Assembly: GCA_964423405.1 (NCBI GenBank)
Contig: CAYREY010000011.1
Span: 1-64,000, forward strand
DNA: 64,000 nt
Source of the DNA: Bog-950 sp964423405
GTDB lineage: Bacteria > Bacteroidota > Bacteroidia > Chitinophagales > LD1
Direction of reading: 5' to 3'
A model generated the notes under the pieces. That model was not told the origin of the DNA. It saw nothing but the letters and a program-made list of their open reading frames with translations, and searched no databases. Positions 36,208-45,388 of the stretch are shown piece after piece; the first letter of the stretch is position 1, and every line of letters begins with the position of its first letter. Position numbers and translations under genes: made by a program.

Positions 36208-37263
36208 ATGAAAAACCACTACACATATATTAATACAGGTTACAGAAAATTGTTTCTGGTGCTTGTATTTATCTATGGTCTTGGGTCGATGGTTTGTGTT
36301 GTACAGGCACAGGATATTCACTTCTCGCAGTTTAATTTTTCTCCGCTCAATCAGAACCCGGCAAATACCAATCTGTTTGATGGAGATTTTAGGTTTGTAG
36401 GCAACTACCGCAACCAGTGGCCATCGGTACCGGTTCGTTACAATACGTTTTCAGCATCTGCTGAAATGAATTTTGCTACACTTAAAAACGGCGACCGGAT
36501 AGGTGGCGGTTTAGTCTTCTTTTTCGACAGGGCGGGCGATTCACGTTTTACTTCGCTTAATACGGCTTTGTCTGTTTCGTATATTAAAACGCTGGATAAA
36601 AAGCGCAGGCATTTATTGAGTGGAGGCATGCAATTTGGATTGGTAAACCGTAATATCAATTATAGCAAGCTTAATTTCGATAATCAGTGGAATGGCGATG
36701 TGTACGACCCCAATATTGGAGTTGATGAAAATTTTATTCGAACCAGATTTAACTATTTCGATTTAGGGGTAGGGGTGGCATACCGCTATGCCAAAACCGA
36801 GCGTACAAATTTTACAATTGGTTTTAGTGCGGTCCATCTTACTCAACCCCGGCAGACTTTTTACAATGATAACGCTGTTAAGCTAAACCCAAGGTTTACG
36901 CTGCATACAAGAGCGCAGATTAAGGTTGCAAAAAAAGCCGATATAGTTCCTGAGGTTCAGTTTCAAATGCAGGATAGCAAGTATGAAGTAAGTTACGGCG
37001 CTCATGCTAAGTACTACGTAATGCAATCTACGCATACGGTTGCTCTAAATCTTGGTGCTTATGCCCGCTCGGCAGAGGCAGGCTGGTTATTGGCCGGTGT
37101 AGATTATGACAACCTGCAGGTTAATCTTAGTTACGACATTAATTTCTCTAAACTTCGTAATGCCAGCAGGTATAATGGGGGCTTTGAGGTAAGTGTGATT
37201 TATATATTGGCCAAGGTGAAAAAGATAAATAAACCCGGAGCGGTATGCCCGGCATTTTTATGA
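36208..37263 (+). CDS. PorP/SprF family outer-membrane protein
   Basis: About 351 aa, starting at the ATG at 36208 (an in-frame TTG lies two codons earlier). Signal peptide ends near VVQAQ. The start of the mature protein, DIHFSQFNFSPLNQNPANTNLFDG, is the hallmark of the PorP/SprF family, which forms outer-membrane barrels. Family members are needed for secretion and anchoring of T9SS substrates with type-B CTDs, such as SprB in Flavobacterium. It sits 24 nt after the type-B substrate gene, and its stop overlaps the next start (ATGA), so the three genes form an operon. Confidence 0.94.
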   Translation: MKNHYTYINTGYRKLFLVLVFIYGLGSMVCVVQAQDIHFSQFNFSPLNQNPANTNLFDGDFRFVGNYRNQWPSVPVRYNTFSASAEMNFATLKNGDRIGGGLVFFFDRAGDSRFTSLNTALSVSYIKTLDKKRRHLLSGGMQFGLVNRNINYSKLNFDNQWNGDVYDPNIGVDENFIRTRFNYFDLGVGVAYRYAKTERTNFTIGFSAVHLTQPRQTFYNDNAVKLNPRFTLHTRAQIKVAKKADIVPEVQFQMQDSKYEVSYGAHAKYYVMQSTHTVALNLGAYARSAEAGWLLAGVDYDNLQVNLSYDINFSKLRNASRYNGGFEVSVIYILAKVKKINKPGAVCPAFL

Positions 37264-39338
37264 GGGGGCATAGTATAAAATACGGCTTTGTTTTCATGTG
37301 GTTGTGCTTATCGGTAATAAGTAACGCTCAGACTGTATTGCAGTTAACCAAAGCAGGCGATAAAAAAGCCGAAGAGGGCGATTACTATGCTGCATCGCAG
37401 TATTACAGCGATGCATTGCTTAAAGATGAAGAGAATATAGAGTTGAATTATAAGTATGCCGAAGCCTGCCGTATGTTTAATGATCTGGAGGGTGCAGGCA
37501 AGGGTTACAAGGCTACTATTAAGCTGGATAAAAGTAACCGATACCCCATGGCTTTTTTCTGGCAGGCACAAGTGTTGCGTAACAGCTGCGAATGTAAATG
37601 CGAGGAAGCTTTAAAGCTGCTACATCGTTTTCAATCTAAGTATCGTAAAAAAGACTATTACTTTAATAAGGCCCAACAGGAGATAGAAGCTTGTGGCTGG
37701 GTGCGAGACCACGCAAAGAAAAATGATTCGGTCAAGATAGAACATTTGGGTAAAGAGGTAAACACCCCTCAGTCTGAGTTTAATGCTATACATGTATATC
37801 CCGACAGACTTCAGTTTTCTGCACTTCGTAATATTTCTACTGATAAGAAAAATGAAAAATATCTCGTACGTATCTATAATCAACAGCCTAACCCTGCTGT
37901 AACATATATGCCGGAAGGTGCTAATGCTGAGCTGAATATAGGCAACGGAAACTACTCACCCGATTCAAAGAGGTTTGTGTTTACTCAGTGTGAATCTGTA
38001 AATAAAGCCACCTCCAGGTGCGATATTTACCTGACAACATTTGTCGATTTCAAATGGACGCCAGCCGTTAAACTGGGAGAGCAGGTAAACGCACCGGGTG
38101 CCAGCAATACGCATCCTTCAATTGGTTATGATAAGGCTGGTAGTGAGTATGTGTTTTTTGCATCTAACCGCGAAGGCGGACAGGGCAACATGGACATATG
38201 GGTGAGCAAACTAAATCCCGATGGCACGTATTCCCCCGCTGTAAATGCCGGCGATGTAGTTAATACGCCGGGTAATGAGGTTACTCCGTTTTACGATATA
38301 AATAATAAGAAACTCTTTTTTAGTAGCGACTGGCATTACGGGTTTGGAGGCTTTGATATTTTTGAAACAACAGGCGAGGGGAGCACCTGGGCAGAGCCTG
38401 TTAATTTACTACAGCCGGTAAATACCCCACAAAACGATTTGTATTACTCCCGTGCTACTGACGACTCCAGGGCCTATATCACCTCAAACCGTAAAGGCTC
38501 ATACTTTATAGAGGCTGAAACCTGCTGTAACGATATTTATGCCTACAATACCGGCAAGCGGATAGATCGGCCAAAACCACCAGTAACCGTAACGCCCGAC
38601 ACTCCGCTTGTAGTTGCTATTGATACACCTACAATTGTTGAGCACGATACTACTGTCACTGTTATAAAACATGATCATCCTGTTACCATGCCAGAGCTTA
38701 CTCCTGTATTGGCTGATACAAAACCTGTAACACCCGAAATTTTTGTAAACAGCAAGCTAAAACAGGTGAAGCAGAAAGTGGGAGTGCAGTTGTTTTTTCA
38801 TAACGATGAACCCGATGCGCGTACCACAAGCGATACTACCAGCTTAGACTACCGGCAAACATATGAGGCTTACTATGCACGCCGGTTTGAGTATGAGCGT
38901 GAGTACTCAAAAAGCTTGAAAGGAGAGGAGAAAGAAAATGCACGAAAGGAAATACAGGAGTTTTTCTCAACTAAAGTCGATAAAGGCTATTACGATTTGG
39001 TAGCATTTAGTGCTCAGCTGCTCAATCTGTTGCAGGCTGGTAATAAAATTGAGGTTACAGTTAAAGGTTTTTGTTCGCCGCTTAATGTAAACGAGTATAA
39101 CATCAGGCTTGGTTACAGGCGTGTAGCTTCACTGCGCAATTATTTTTACCACTACCGCGAGGGGCAGTTGCTTAATTACATAGCAAGTGGCCAACTTACT
39201 ATTAAGAATGAGTCGTTTGGTGAAGAAACTGCAGCCCGAACTATAAGCGACAATAGATTAGATAAGCGCAACTCTGTCTATCACCCCGATGCTGCAATAG
39301 AACGCAGGGTAGAAATACTGACTATAGAATTGAAATAA
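37260..39338 (+). CDS. PorE-like periplasmic protein: TPR, PD40 propeller, degenerate OmpA domain
   Basis: A 692-aa exported protein (signal peptide ends ISNAQ). N-terminal TPRs (~25-110) are followed by a Cys-rich spot (NSCECKCEE). A PD40/WD40-like propeller of several blades comes next (for example HPSIGYDKAGSEYVFFASNR and DMDIW-type motifs), then a Pro/Thr/Val linker rich in acidic residues (~445-500). The C-terminal OmpA-like domain has GFCS in place of the usual GHTD, so the peptidoglycan-contacting Asp is missing, while an Arg in LGYRRVASLRNYF is kept. The order of domains matches PorE of Porphyromonas, a T9SS component. The start overlaps the SprF stop (ATGA), implying coupled translation. 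Confidence 0.9.
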   Translation: MRGHSIKYGFVFMWLCLSVISNAQTVLQLTKAGDKKAEEGDYYAASQYYSDALLKDEENIELNYKYAEACRMFNDLEGAGKGYKATIKLDKSNRYPMAFFWQAQVLRNSCECKCEEALKLLHRFQSKYRKKDYYFNKAQQEIEACGWVRDHAKKNDSVKIEHLGKEVNTPQSEFNAIHVYPDRLQFSALRNISTDKKNEKYLVRIYNQQPNPAVTYMPEGANAELNIGNGNYSPDSKRFVFTQCESVNKATSRCDIYLTTFVDFKWTPAVKLGEQVNAPGASNTHPSIGYDKAGSEYVFFASNREGGQGNMDIWVSKLNPDGTYSPAVNAGDVVNTPGNEVTPFYDINNKKLFFSSDWHYGFGGFDIFETTGEGSTWAEPVNLLQPVNTPQNDLYYSRATDDSRAYITSNRKGSYFIEAETCCNDIYAYNTGKRIDRPKPPVTVTPDTPLVVAIDTPTIVEHDTTVTVIKHDHPVTMPELTPVLADTKPVTPEIFVNSKLKQVKQKVGVQLFFHNDEPDARTTSDTTSLDYRQTYEAYYARRFEYEREYSKSLKGEEKENARKEIQEFFSTKVDKGYYDLVAFSAQLLNLLQAGNKIEVTVKGFCSPLNVNEYNIRLGYRRVASLRNYFYHYREGQLLNYIASGQLTIKNESFGEETAARTISDNRLDKRNSVYHPDAAIERRVEILTIELK

Positions 39339-39423
39339 TTAAGTACATACAAAGCATAGCTTGCTATGTAAGTAAGTGCTGTATTTTGTTTGTATTATCC
39401 TAAGAATGGTTTAGGTTTACCAC

Positions 39424-40443
39424 GTGCAGAAAAAAAATAACGATAGTGCCCCCAAGCGGGAAAACAAAACATCTTCTATTCCATATAAAAAGTGGGACAA
39501 GAAGAAGAAAGGTAGTTCTGTATTAGAAGCAGCCGCTAAGAAAATGTTTGACCGCACAGTTGCTTCTAAGCAAAAAAGCGATGCTGTAAAGGATGAAGAT
39601 GCAAAGAAGCCAGCAAAGAAAGCAGCCGCCAAGAAGTTTAGTCCCCGCAAAAAGCATGATGAGGAAGTTGAAATTGTAGAAGTTTATTCGCCTTCAGCTA
39701 AATTTACCGAGGAGGTTCGTTTAAATAAATATCTGGCTCATGCAGGGGTTGCATCGCGCCGTGCGGCTGACGAGTTGATTAAAGAGGGGCGTGTAAGAGT
39801 AAATGGCGAAGTGGTTCGTGAGATGGGCCATAAAGTGAAAGTGAAAGATAAAGTAGAGTTTGATGGTAAACTACTTTCTCTCGAGCGTAAATACTATATA
39901 CTTTTAAATAAACCCAAAGATTACATTACCACCGTTAAAGATGAAAGCAACCGTAAAACAGTTATGGAGTTGCTGCGTGGGGCATATGAAAAAATGGAGT
40001 CTATAAAGAAACCACGTTTGTACCCGGTAGGCCGGTTAGATCGCAACACAACCGGTGTATTGCTTATAACCAATGATGGCGAGCTGGCACAAAAGCTAAC
40101 TCACCCCAGCACAGAAGTAAGCAAAGTATATCATGTACTGTTAAACAAAAATTTGCGTAAAGAGGATTTTGATAAAATAGCAGAAGGTGGAGTAGTGCTA
40201 GAAGATGGCATCGCAGAGGTTGATGAAATAGCCTATCCGAATGCAAAGAACAAGGCAGAGGTAGGCGTGCAGATACATACAGGCAAAAATCGCTTTATAC
40301 GCCGTTTATTCGAGGCGTTGGGCTATGAAGTAGAAAAGCTGGACCGGGTATTCTTTGCCGGTCTTACAAAAAAAGACCTCCCCCGCGGCCGCTGGAGATT
40401 TTTGTCGGAAGAAGAAGTGCGTAACCTTAAGCATTTCTCTTAG
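39424..40443 (+). CDS. rluB: rRNA pseudouridine synthase, RluB/RsuA family
   Basis: A 339-aa enzyme starting at GTG. Residues 1-~95 are a Lys-rich, low-complexity extension (KKPAKKAAAKKFSPRKK) that probably binds RNA. An S4 RNA-binding domain follows (RLNKYLAHAGVASRRAADELI). The catalytic domain carries the active-site Asp in PVGRLDRNTTGVLLITNDGE and the C-terminal GKNRFIRRLFEALG. This family modifies 23S U2605 (RluB) or 16S U516 (RsuA); the organisation favours RluB. It lies just after the T9SS cassette but has its own upstream region. Confidence 0.93.
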   Translation: MQKKNNDSAPKRENKTSSIPYKKWDKKKKGSSVLEAAAKKMFDRTVASKQKSDAVKDEDAKKPAKKAAAKKFSPRKKHDEEVEIVEVYSPSAKFTEEVRLNKYLAHAGVASRRAADELIKEGRVRVNGEVVREMGHKVKVKDKVEFDGKLLSLERKYYILLNKPKDYITTVKDESNRKTVMELLRGAYEKMESIKKPRLYPVGRLDRNTTGVLLITNDGELAQKLTHPSTEVSKVYHVLLNKNLRKEDFDKIAEGGVVLEDGIAEVDEIAYPNAKNKAEVGVQIHTGKNRFIRRLFEALGYEVEKLDRVFFAGLTKKDLPRGRWRFLSEEEVRNLKHFS

Positions 40444-40580
40444 CGGGCTGTCGTTCACACTTTACAATTTATCTTATCTGATATTGTAAATCACACATCC
40501 TTTTTTGAATATCAAGGGGTATATTTATCATTAAAGAACACTTTATGTGTTTGATTGTTTTATGATAATAACATCAGCCC

Positions 40581-43175
40581 ATGCGTAAATACGTACTTAG
40601 TTTCTCGTTTTTACTTTTTTTGGTTTATACCCTATCATTCCAAACGGCATCTTCACGAACCGGCCAGCCAGATGCAGGCAATACAAAAGACCCTGTTAAT
40701 AATCAGTCTTGTGCCCGTTCCGGGTGCCATGGCACTTTTGGTTTTTTCAATGCTAACCGAGCCACTGTTACTATAGGTACTACATCTCTTAATCAGGTAC
40801 CTATAAGTGGTTTTCAGTATACTCCTGGCACAGCCTATGTTATAAATTTTACCGTGCCCAATTCTTCAAAACCGGGGTTTTCTATGTCGGCGCTCACATC
40901 CGGAAATGCCAACGCGGGTACATTTGCGGTTACCAATTCAACCAATACCAGCCTGCTTTCACAAAGTGGCATTAGCTACATAGGCCATAAAAGCGCCAAC
41001 TCTAATAATACCTGGAGTTTTAACTGGACTGCTCCGGCCACTAACGTAGGAAACATTACATTTTACAGTGCAGTTAACAAAAGTAATGCTCTCGGTACTT
41101 CATCCGGCGACTCTATTTTTCATCAGCAGTATGTTGTAACAGCGGCCGCGCTTTCAGTGTTTGTTGGTAATGATGCTTCTATTTGCGCTGGCAGTTCAAC
41201 TCAATTACAGGCCGTAGCCTCCAGCACAGCTGGTACCAGCTATTCATGGTCTCCTCCAACCGGCCTAAGCTGTACTACTTGTGCTAACCCTGTCGCTTCG
41301 CCATCGGCCAATACTACTTATACAGTAACTGTTACAAATAATGGCCAAACAGCTACCGATGCTGTTAATGTGAATGTATTCACCCCTTCAATACCGGTAA
41401 TTAACAGCACAGCCGGAACGGTATGCCCGGGTGAGTCTGTAACGTTATCCTCAAGTGGTTTTAATAGCTATAGCTGGAGTACAGGAGGCAACTCATCTAG
41501 CATACTGGTTACTGCTGGCGGCTCTTACAACTTAACAACTACCGATGCCAATGGCTGTTCTGCTACCGCCACCAAAGCTATTCAACAGGGCACCAATCCG
41601 ACCCCTTCCATTACAAGTTCGGCTCCTTACATATGCGGTACAACCAGTGTAACGCTTAATCCGGGTAACTTCAATACCTATGCCTGGAGTAACAACAGCA
41701 ATAGCCAAACCATTTCAATTAATCAGGCTGGTACATACGTAGTTACCGTTACCAATGCAACAGGCTGTACTGGTACAGCAAGCATTAATCTGCAACAGAT
41801 ACCTTTGCCCGTAGCAAATGTGTCTGCAAATGGTCCACTTACCTTTTGTACACCCGGCAATGTTACTTTAACTGCTCAACCGGGTTCAGGTTATACCTAC
41901 AAATGGTCTAATGGTTCTACGGCATCATCTATTACTGTTTCGCAGAGCGGCACTTACAGGGTTACGGTATATAACGCTTGCGATAGTGCAGTATCTGCAG
42001 CACAAACAGTAACGGCTAATCCGTTGCCTAATGCACAGTTAAGTTCTGTAGGCCCAGTGTTGCTGTGTAACGGTTCATCGCAAACAATAACAGCTACACC
42101 GGCTGGTGCATCATATGTATGGCTTGATAACGGTAGTGTACTTGCGGGTCAAAATGCCTCTGACTTAACGGTAAATACTAATGGTAACTATAGTGCCATA
42201 GTTACAGTAGCCGGATGTTCCGATACCTCAGATGTTGTTTTAGTATCTACTGCCGGCACCGGTAATGCTGCAGTAAATATTCAGGTTTCGCAGCTGTTTA
42301 TTTGTCCCGGCGATGTGGTTACACTTGACGCCGGTCAGGGGTTCACATCCTATAACTGGTTGCCCGGCAACAGTACCAGCCAGTCTGTTCAGGTTAATGC
42401 TGCGGGTACGTATATTGTAAATGTGGTGGTAAATAACGGCCAGTGTAATTCTACCGGGGCTGATACCGTTGAAATTGTAGCTGCACAAGATGTTGCGGCG
42501 CCTGTATTATCCTACAATACATCAGTCTGTGCAGGCGATACAGTTACAATTTCACTAAACCAGGCTTATAGCACATATCTATGGTCCGATGGTTCAACCG
42601 GTGCCACGGTAAGCGGTGAGACCGGCCAGTACAGTGTTACGGTTTCGCAAAACGGCAGCTGTGGCACAGCATCCTCATCAATTAATGCCACGGGCACGCT
42701 ATTGCCCGATGCTTCATTTACAGTAGATGCGGCCTTGTTAACCGCTGTTGCTACCGGTGCAACATACCAGTGGTATCAGGATGGCTCTCCTGTAAATGGT
42801 GCTACTCAAGGTACTTTTTTAGTAGGCCAAACTGGTAACTATAGTTTACAGGTTACACAAAATGGCTGTTCATCTCTTTCAGAACCTGTGCAGGTGGTGG
42901 TAAGCGGCTTAACAGAACAAAGCGAGGTTGTATTTACTGTTTATCCTAACCCGGCAGATAACTTATTGATGATAAAAGCCAATGGGTTAAATACAGATGG
43001 CTGTACGGCAGTTATATACAGCGCCGATGGTAACATAAGCCGCCAGATGGAGCTTACTACGAATAACGGGCAACTGAATACGACAGTTGATATAGCAGAT
43101 ATGCCGGCAGGGGTTTATGTGTTACGTGTTATAGCTGCCGCAGCAACTAAAGCCATAAGGTTTACGAAACAGTAG
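40581..43175 (+). CDS. Secreted Reeler-like (choice-of-anchor V) protein with Ig repeats and T9SS type-A CTD
   Basis: An 864-aa protein. Signal peptide about residues 1-24. Residues ~25-195 are a Reeler/choice-of-anchor V-type domain with an N-terminal Cys44-x4-Cys49-His50 (SCARSGCHG); relatives have CxxCH there. Then at least six Ig-like modules follow, with repeated segments such as VCPGESVTLSSSGFNSYSWS and AGTYVVTVTNATGC. The last ~75 residues are a type-A sorting domain (VFTVYPNPADNLLMI, then MPAGVYVLRV). It should be exported by the T9SS, cleaved and attached to the surface or released. It is convergent with kup, only 12 nt apart. Confidence 0.9.
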   Translation: MRKYVLSFSFLLFLVYTLSFQTASSRTGQPDAGNTKDPVNNQSCARSGCHGTFGFFNANRATVTIGTTSLNQVPISGFQYTPGTAYVINFTVPNSSKPGFSMSALTSGNANAGTFAVTNSTNTSLLSQSGISYIGHKSANSNNTWSFNWTAPATNVGNITFYSAVNKSNALGTSSGDSIFHQQYVVTAAALSVFVGNDASICAGSSTQLQAVASSTAGTSYSWSPPTGLSCTTCANPVASPSANTTYTVTVTNNGQTATDAVNVNVFTPSIPVINSTAGTVCPGESVTLSSSGFNSYSWSTGGNSSSILVTAGGSYNLTTTDANGCSATATKAIQQGTNPTPSITSSAPYICGTTSVTLNPGNFNTYAWSNNSNSQTISINQAGTYVVTVTNATGCTGTASINLQQIPLPVANVSANGPLTFCTPGNVTLTAQPGSGYTYKWSNGSTASSITVSQSGTYRVTVYNACDSAVSAAQTVTANPLPNAQLSSVGPVLLCNGSSQTITATPAGASYVWLDNGSVLAGQNASDLTVNTNGNYSAIVTVAGCSDTSDVVLVSTAGTGNAAVNIQVSQLFICPGDVVTLDAGQGFTSYNWLPGNSTSQSVQVNAAGTYIVNVVVNNGQCNSTGADTVEIVAAQDVAAPVLSYNTSVCAGDTVTISLNQAYSTYLWSDGSTGATVSGETGQYSVTVSQNGSCGTASSSINATGTLLPDASFTVDAALLTAVATGATYQWYQDGSPVNGATQGTFLVGQTGNYSLQVTQNGCSSLSEPVQVVVSGLTEQSEVVFTVYPNPADNLLMIKANGLNTDGCTAVIYSADGNISRQMELTTNNGQLNTTVDIADMPAGVYVLRVIAAAATKAIRFTKQ

Positions 43176-43187
43176 TAGTAGCCAAAG

Positions 43188-45140
43188 CTACTTTAAACGA
43201 TGTAACTCTATTTTGCTGGATGGTGCAACACGAATAGGTACCGTTTCCTCTTCTACGTTGGTTAATTCCAAACCAAAATCTTCGGCTGTAGATAGCGATA
43301 ACGTTTTAATGAAACGATACCCCTTTACAATAAACTGTTCAAAAGGTGAGAGTGCATCATCAATAGCTACCCGGCTGTTAAGCAGAATAAATTTAAAGTC
43401 GGCAGGCATGTTGTACTTACGCAACGAAGGATAGTGTGATAATTCATCTACCTCTCCGTTTTTTACCATCTCCTCAACTATTTTGTTAAACATAAGGTTA
43501 ACCTTATGCTCAACCTTAAAGCCGAAATTAAGGCGTACAAAAAATATACGGCGAGGTACTACTGCTTCTACTGAATAAGTGGCTCCAAACGGATCGTTGG
43601 TAATATCAACGTGTACAAACCAGTAAATATCGGCACGCTTGGGGCGTTTGCGGAAAATAGAATAAATAATGTTGGAGTCAATATGGCTTTTGTCGTTAGC
43701 CATAGAAAGGTATACCAGGTTATTTGCCTCTTTAGGTATGGTATCATCCTGCATCAACTCTTTCAGTGGCGCTATGTAGTCTTTAATTTCTACAAACTCT
43801 ATATGTTTTTTGCGCATAAGGCGAGCCTGATAAAATACCCACATCCCGAAAAACAGTACTACAGCAATCATAAAAGTAAACCAGCCACCGTGGCTAAATT
43901 TTAGCAGGTTCGATACGAAGAATGCCGTTTCTATAGTAATAAACAGAATAGGAATGCCCCACGTAATAAGAGGGTTACGTCGCTGTACATACATAAGGTA
44001 TGTTAATAGTAGCGTGGTCATTAACATGTTAATGGTAATAGCTAATCCGTAGGCAGCCTCCATGTTGCTTGATTGTTCGAAAACCAGTACTACGGATATA
44101 CATCCCAGTAATAGAAACCAGTTAATACCTGGTATATACATTTGGCCCTGATGGGTGGTGGGGTATATTACTTTTAGGTTGGGCCACAGGCGCAGTTTCA
44201 TAGCTTCGTTTACCAGTGTAAAGCAGCCGGTAATCAATGCCTGCGATGCGATAATTGTTGCTAATGTAGCAACCGTGATACCGATAGGCAGGAACCATGA
44301 TGGCATCATAGCGTAAAAAGTTGATTTACCTTCCGGCCAGTGCTGGCCGTCAAATTGGCTTAGCAGCATAGCGCCCTGCCCAAAATAGCATAGCACCAGC
44401 ATACCTATCACATACACCCAGCTTACTCGTATATTTGATTTGCCACAATGACCCAGGTCAGAATAAAGGGCCTCTCCTCCGGTGGTGCATAGAAACACAG
44501 CCCCAAGCAACCAGAAACCACCTGGATAATTAATGAGCAAATTAATAGCATAAAAGGGGTTGAGCGCCGCAGCTATTTGAGGGTATTTAAGTATCTGTAT
44601 TATGCCCAGCACACCAATCATGGTAAACCAAATAAGCATAACCGGGCCAAAAATGCCACCCACTATACGGGTGCCAAACTGTTGAAAAAGAAAAAGCCCT
44701 ACCAATATGGTTAATACAATAGGAACTGTAGGTATATCCGGGTTCAGTATTTTTAAACCTTCTATAGCCGATGAAATAGAGATTGGAGGAGTAATGAATC
44801 CATCGGCAATGAGCGATGCACAACCAATGATAGCCGGAAAAATGGTCCAGGTTACTTTGTATCGGCGTACCAATGCATATAACGCAAATATTCCACCTTC
44901 ACCACGGTTGTCGGCGTTTAGCGCAAGAAATACATATTTTACCGTGGTAATGATAAGTAGTGTCCAGAACACACAGCTAAGCCCTCCCAGCACCAGTTCT
45001 TTAGATATGTTATGGCCACTTAAAATGGCATTCATTACATAAATAGGGGAGGTTCCGATATCGCCGAATATGATACCTAATGTAATTAATACGCCTGCGG
45101 CAGACAATGGGTGTCCGTGGCTACTTTTGCTATGCCCCAT
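43188..45140 (-). CDS. kup: Low-affinity potassium transporter Kup
   Basis: A 650-aa KUP/HAK/KT-type potassium:proton symporter. Twelve membrane helices occupy residues ~12-435. The diagnostic GIIFGDIGTSPIYV lies in helix 1, and NADNRGEGGIFALYALV follows. A C-terminal cytosolic domain of about 200 aa is present, as usual. A TACATTTG promoter box lies about 100 nt upstream. It is monocistronic and divergent from the aquaporin gene. Confidence 0.95.
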   Translation of the reverse strand: MGHSKSSHGHPLSAAGVLITLGIIFGDIGTSPIYVMNAILSGHNISKELVLGGLSCVFWTLLIITTVKYVFLALNADNRGEGGIFALYALVRRYKVTWTIFPAIIGCASLIADGFITPPISISSAIEGLKILNPDIPTVPIVLTILVGLFLFQQFGTRIVGGIFGPVMLIWFTMIGVLGIIQILKYPQIAAALNPFYAINLLINYPGGFWLLGAVFLCTTGGEALYSDLGHCGKSNIRVSWVYVIGMLVLCYFGQGAMLLSQFDGQHWPEGKSTFYAMMPSWFLPIGITVATLATIIASQALITGCFTLVNEAMKLRLWPNLKVIYPTTHQGQMYIPGINWFLLLGCISVVLVFEQSSNMEAAYGLAITINMLMTTLLLTYLMYVQRRNPLITWGIPILFITIETAFFVSNLLKFSHGGWFTFMIAVVLFFGMWVFYQARLMRKKHIEFVEIKDYIAPLKELMQDDTIPKEANNLVYLSMANDKSHIDSNIIYSIFRKRPKRADIYWFVHVDITNDPFGATYSVEAVVPRRIFFVRLNFGFKVEHKVNLMFNKIVEEMVKNGEVDELSHYPSLRKYNMPADFKFILLNSRVAIDDALSPFEQFIVKGYRFIKTLSLSTAEDFGLELTNVEEETVPIRVAPSSKIELHRLK

Positions 45141-45237
45141 GATTGGTTGCTATTATATAGTTGTAAGTGGAGAAAAGTAAGAAGTGAAAAATGTAGTTGC
45201 CTCTGTATAAAGAGTTCATATAGTATCAAAGCGGGTA

Positions 45238-45245
45238 CAAATGTA
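45238..45245 (-). promoter_or_regulatory. -7 promoter box of kup
   Basis: Reads TACATTTG on the minus strand. Just upstream lies a small inverted repeat AATCGG-CTAAA-CCGATT (45255-45271), a possible operator. The leader would be about 95 nt. Confidence 0.4.
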
Positions 45246-45388
45246 TAAAAGAATAATCGGCTAAACCGATTCCCAATACCTAAATTATTATGCATTAGGT
45301 AGTATTGTCTTATGTGTAGTACCCGATAATCGCTGATATTTGGTAGCCGTAAGATTGTTAATTACTTTCAGCCAGTAAATAAGCCGCC

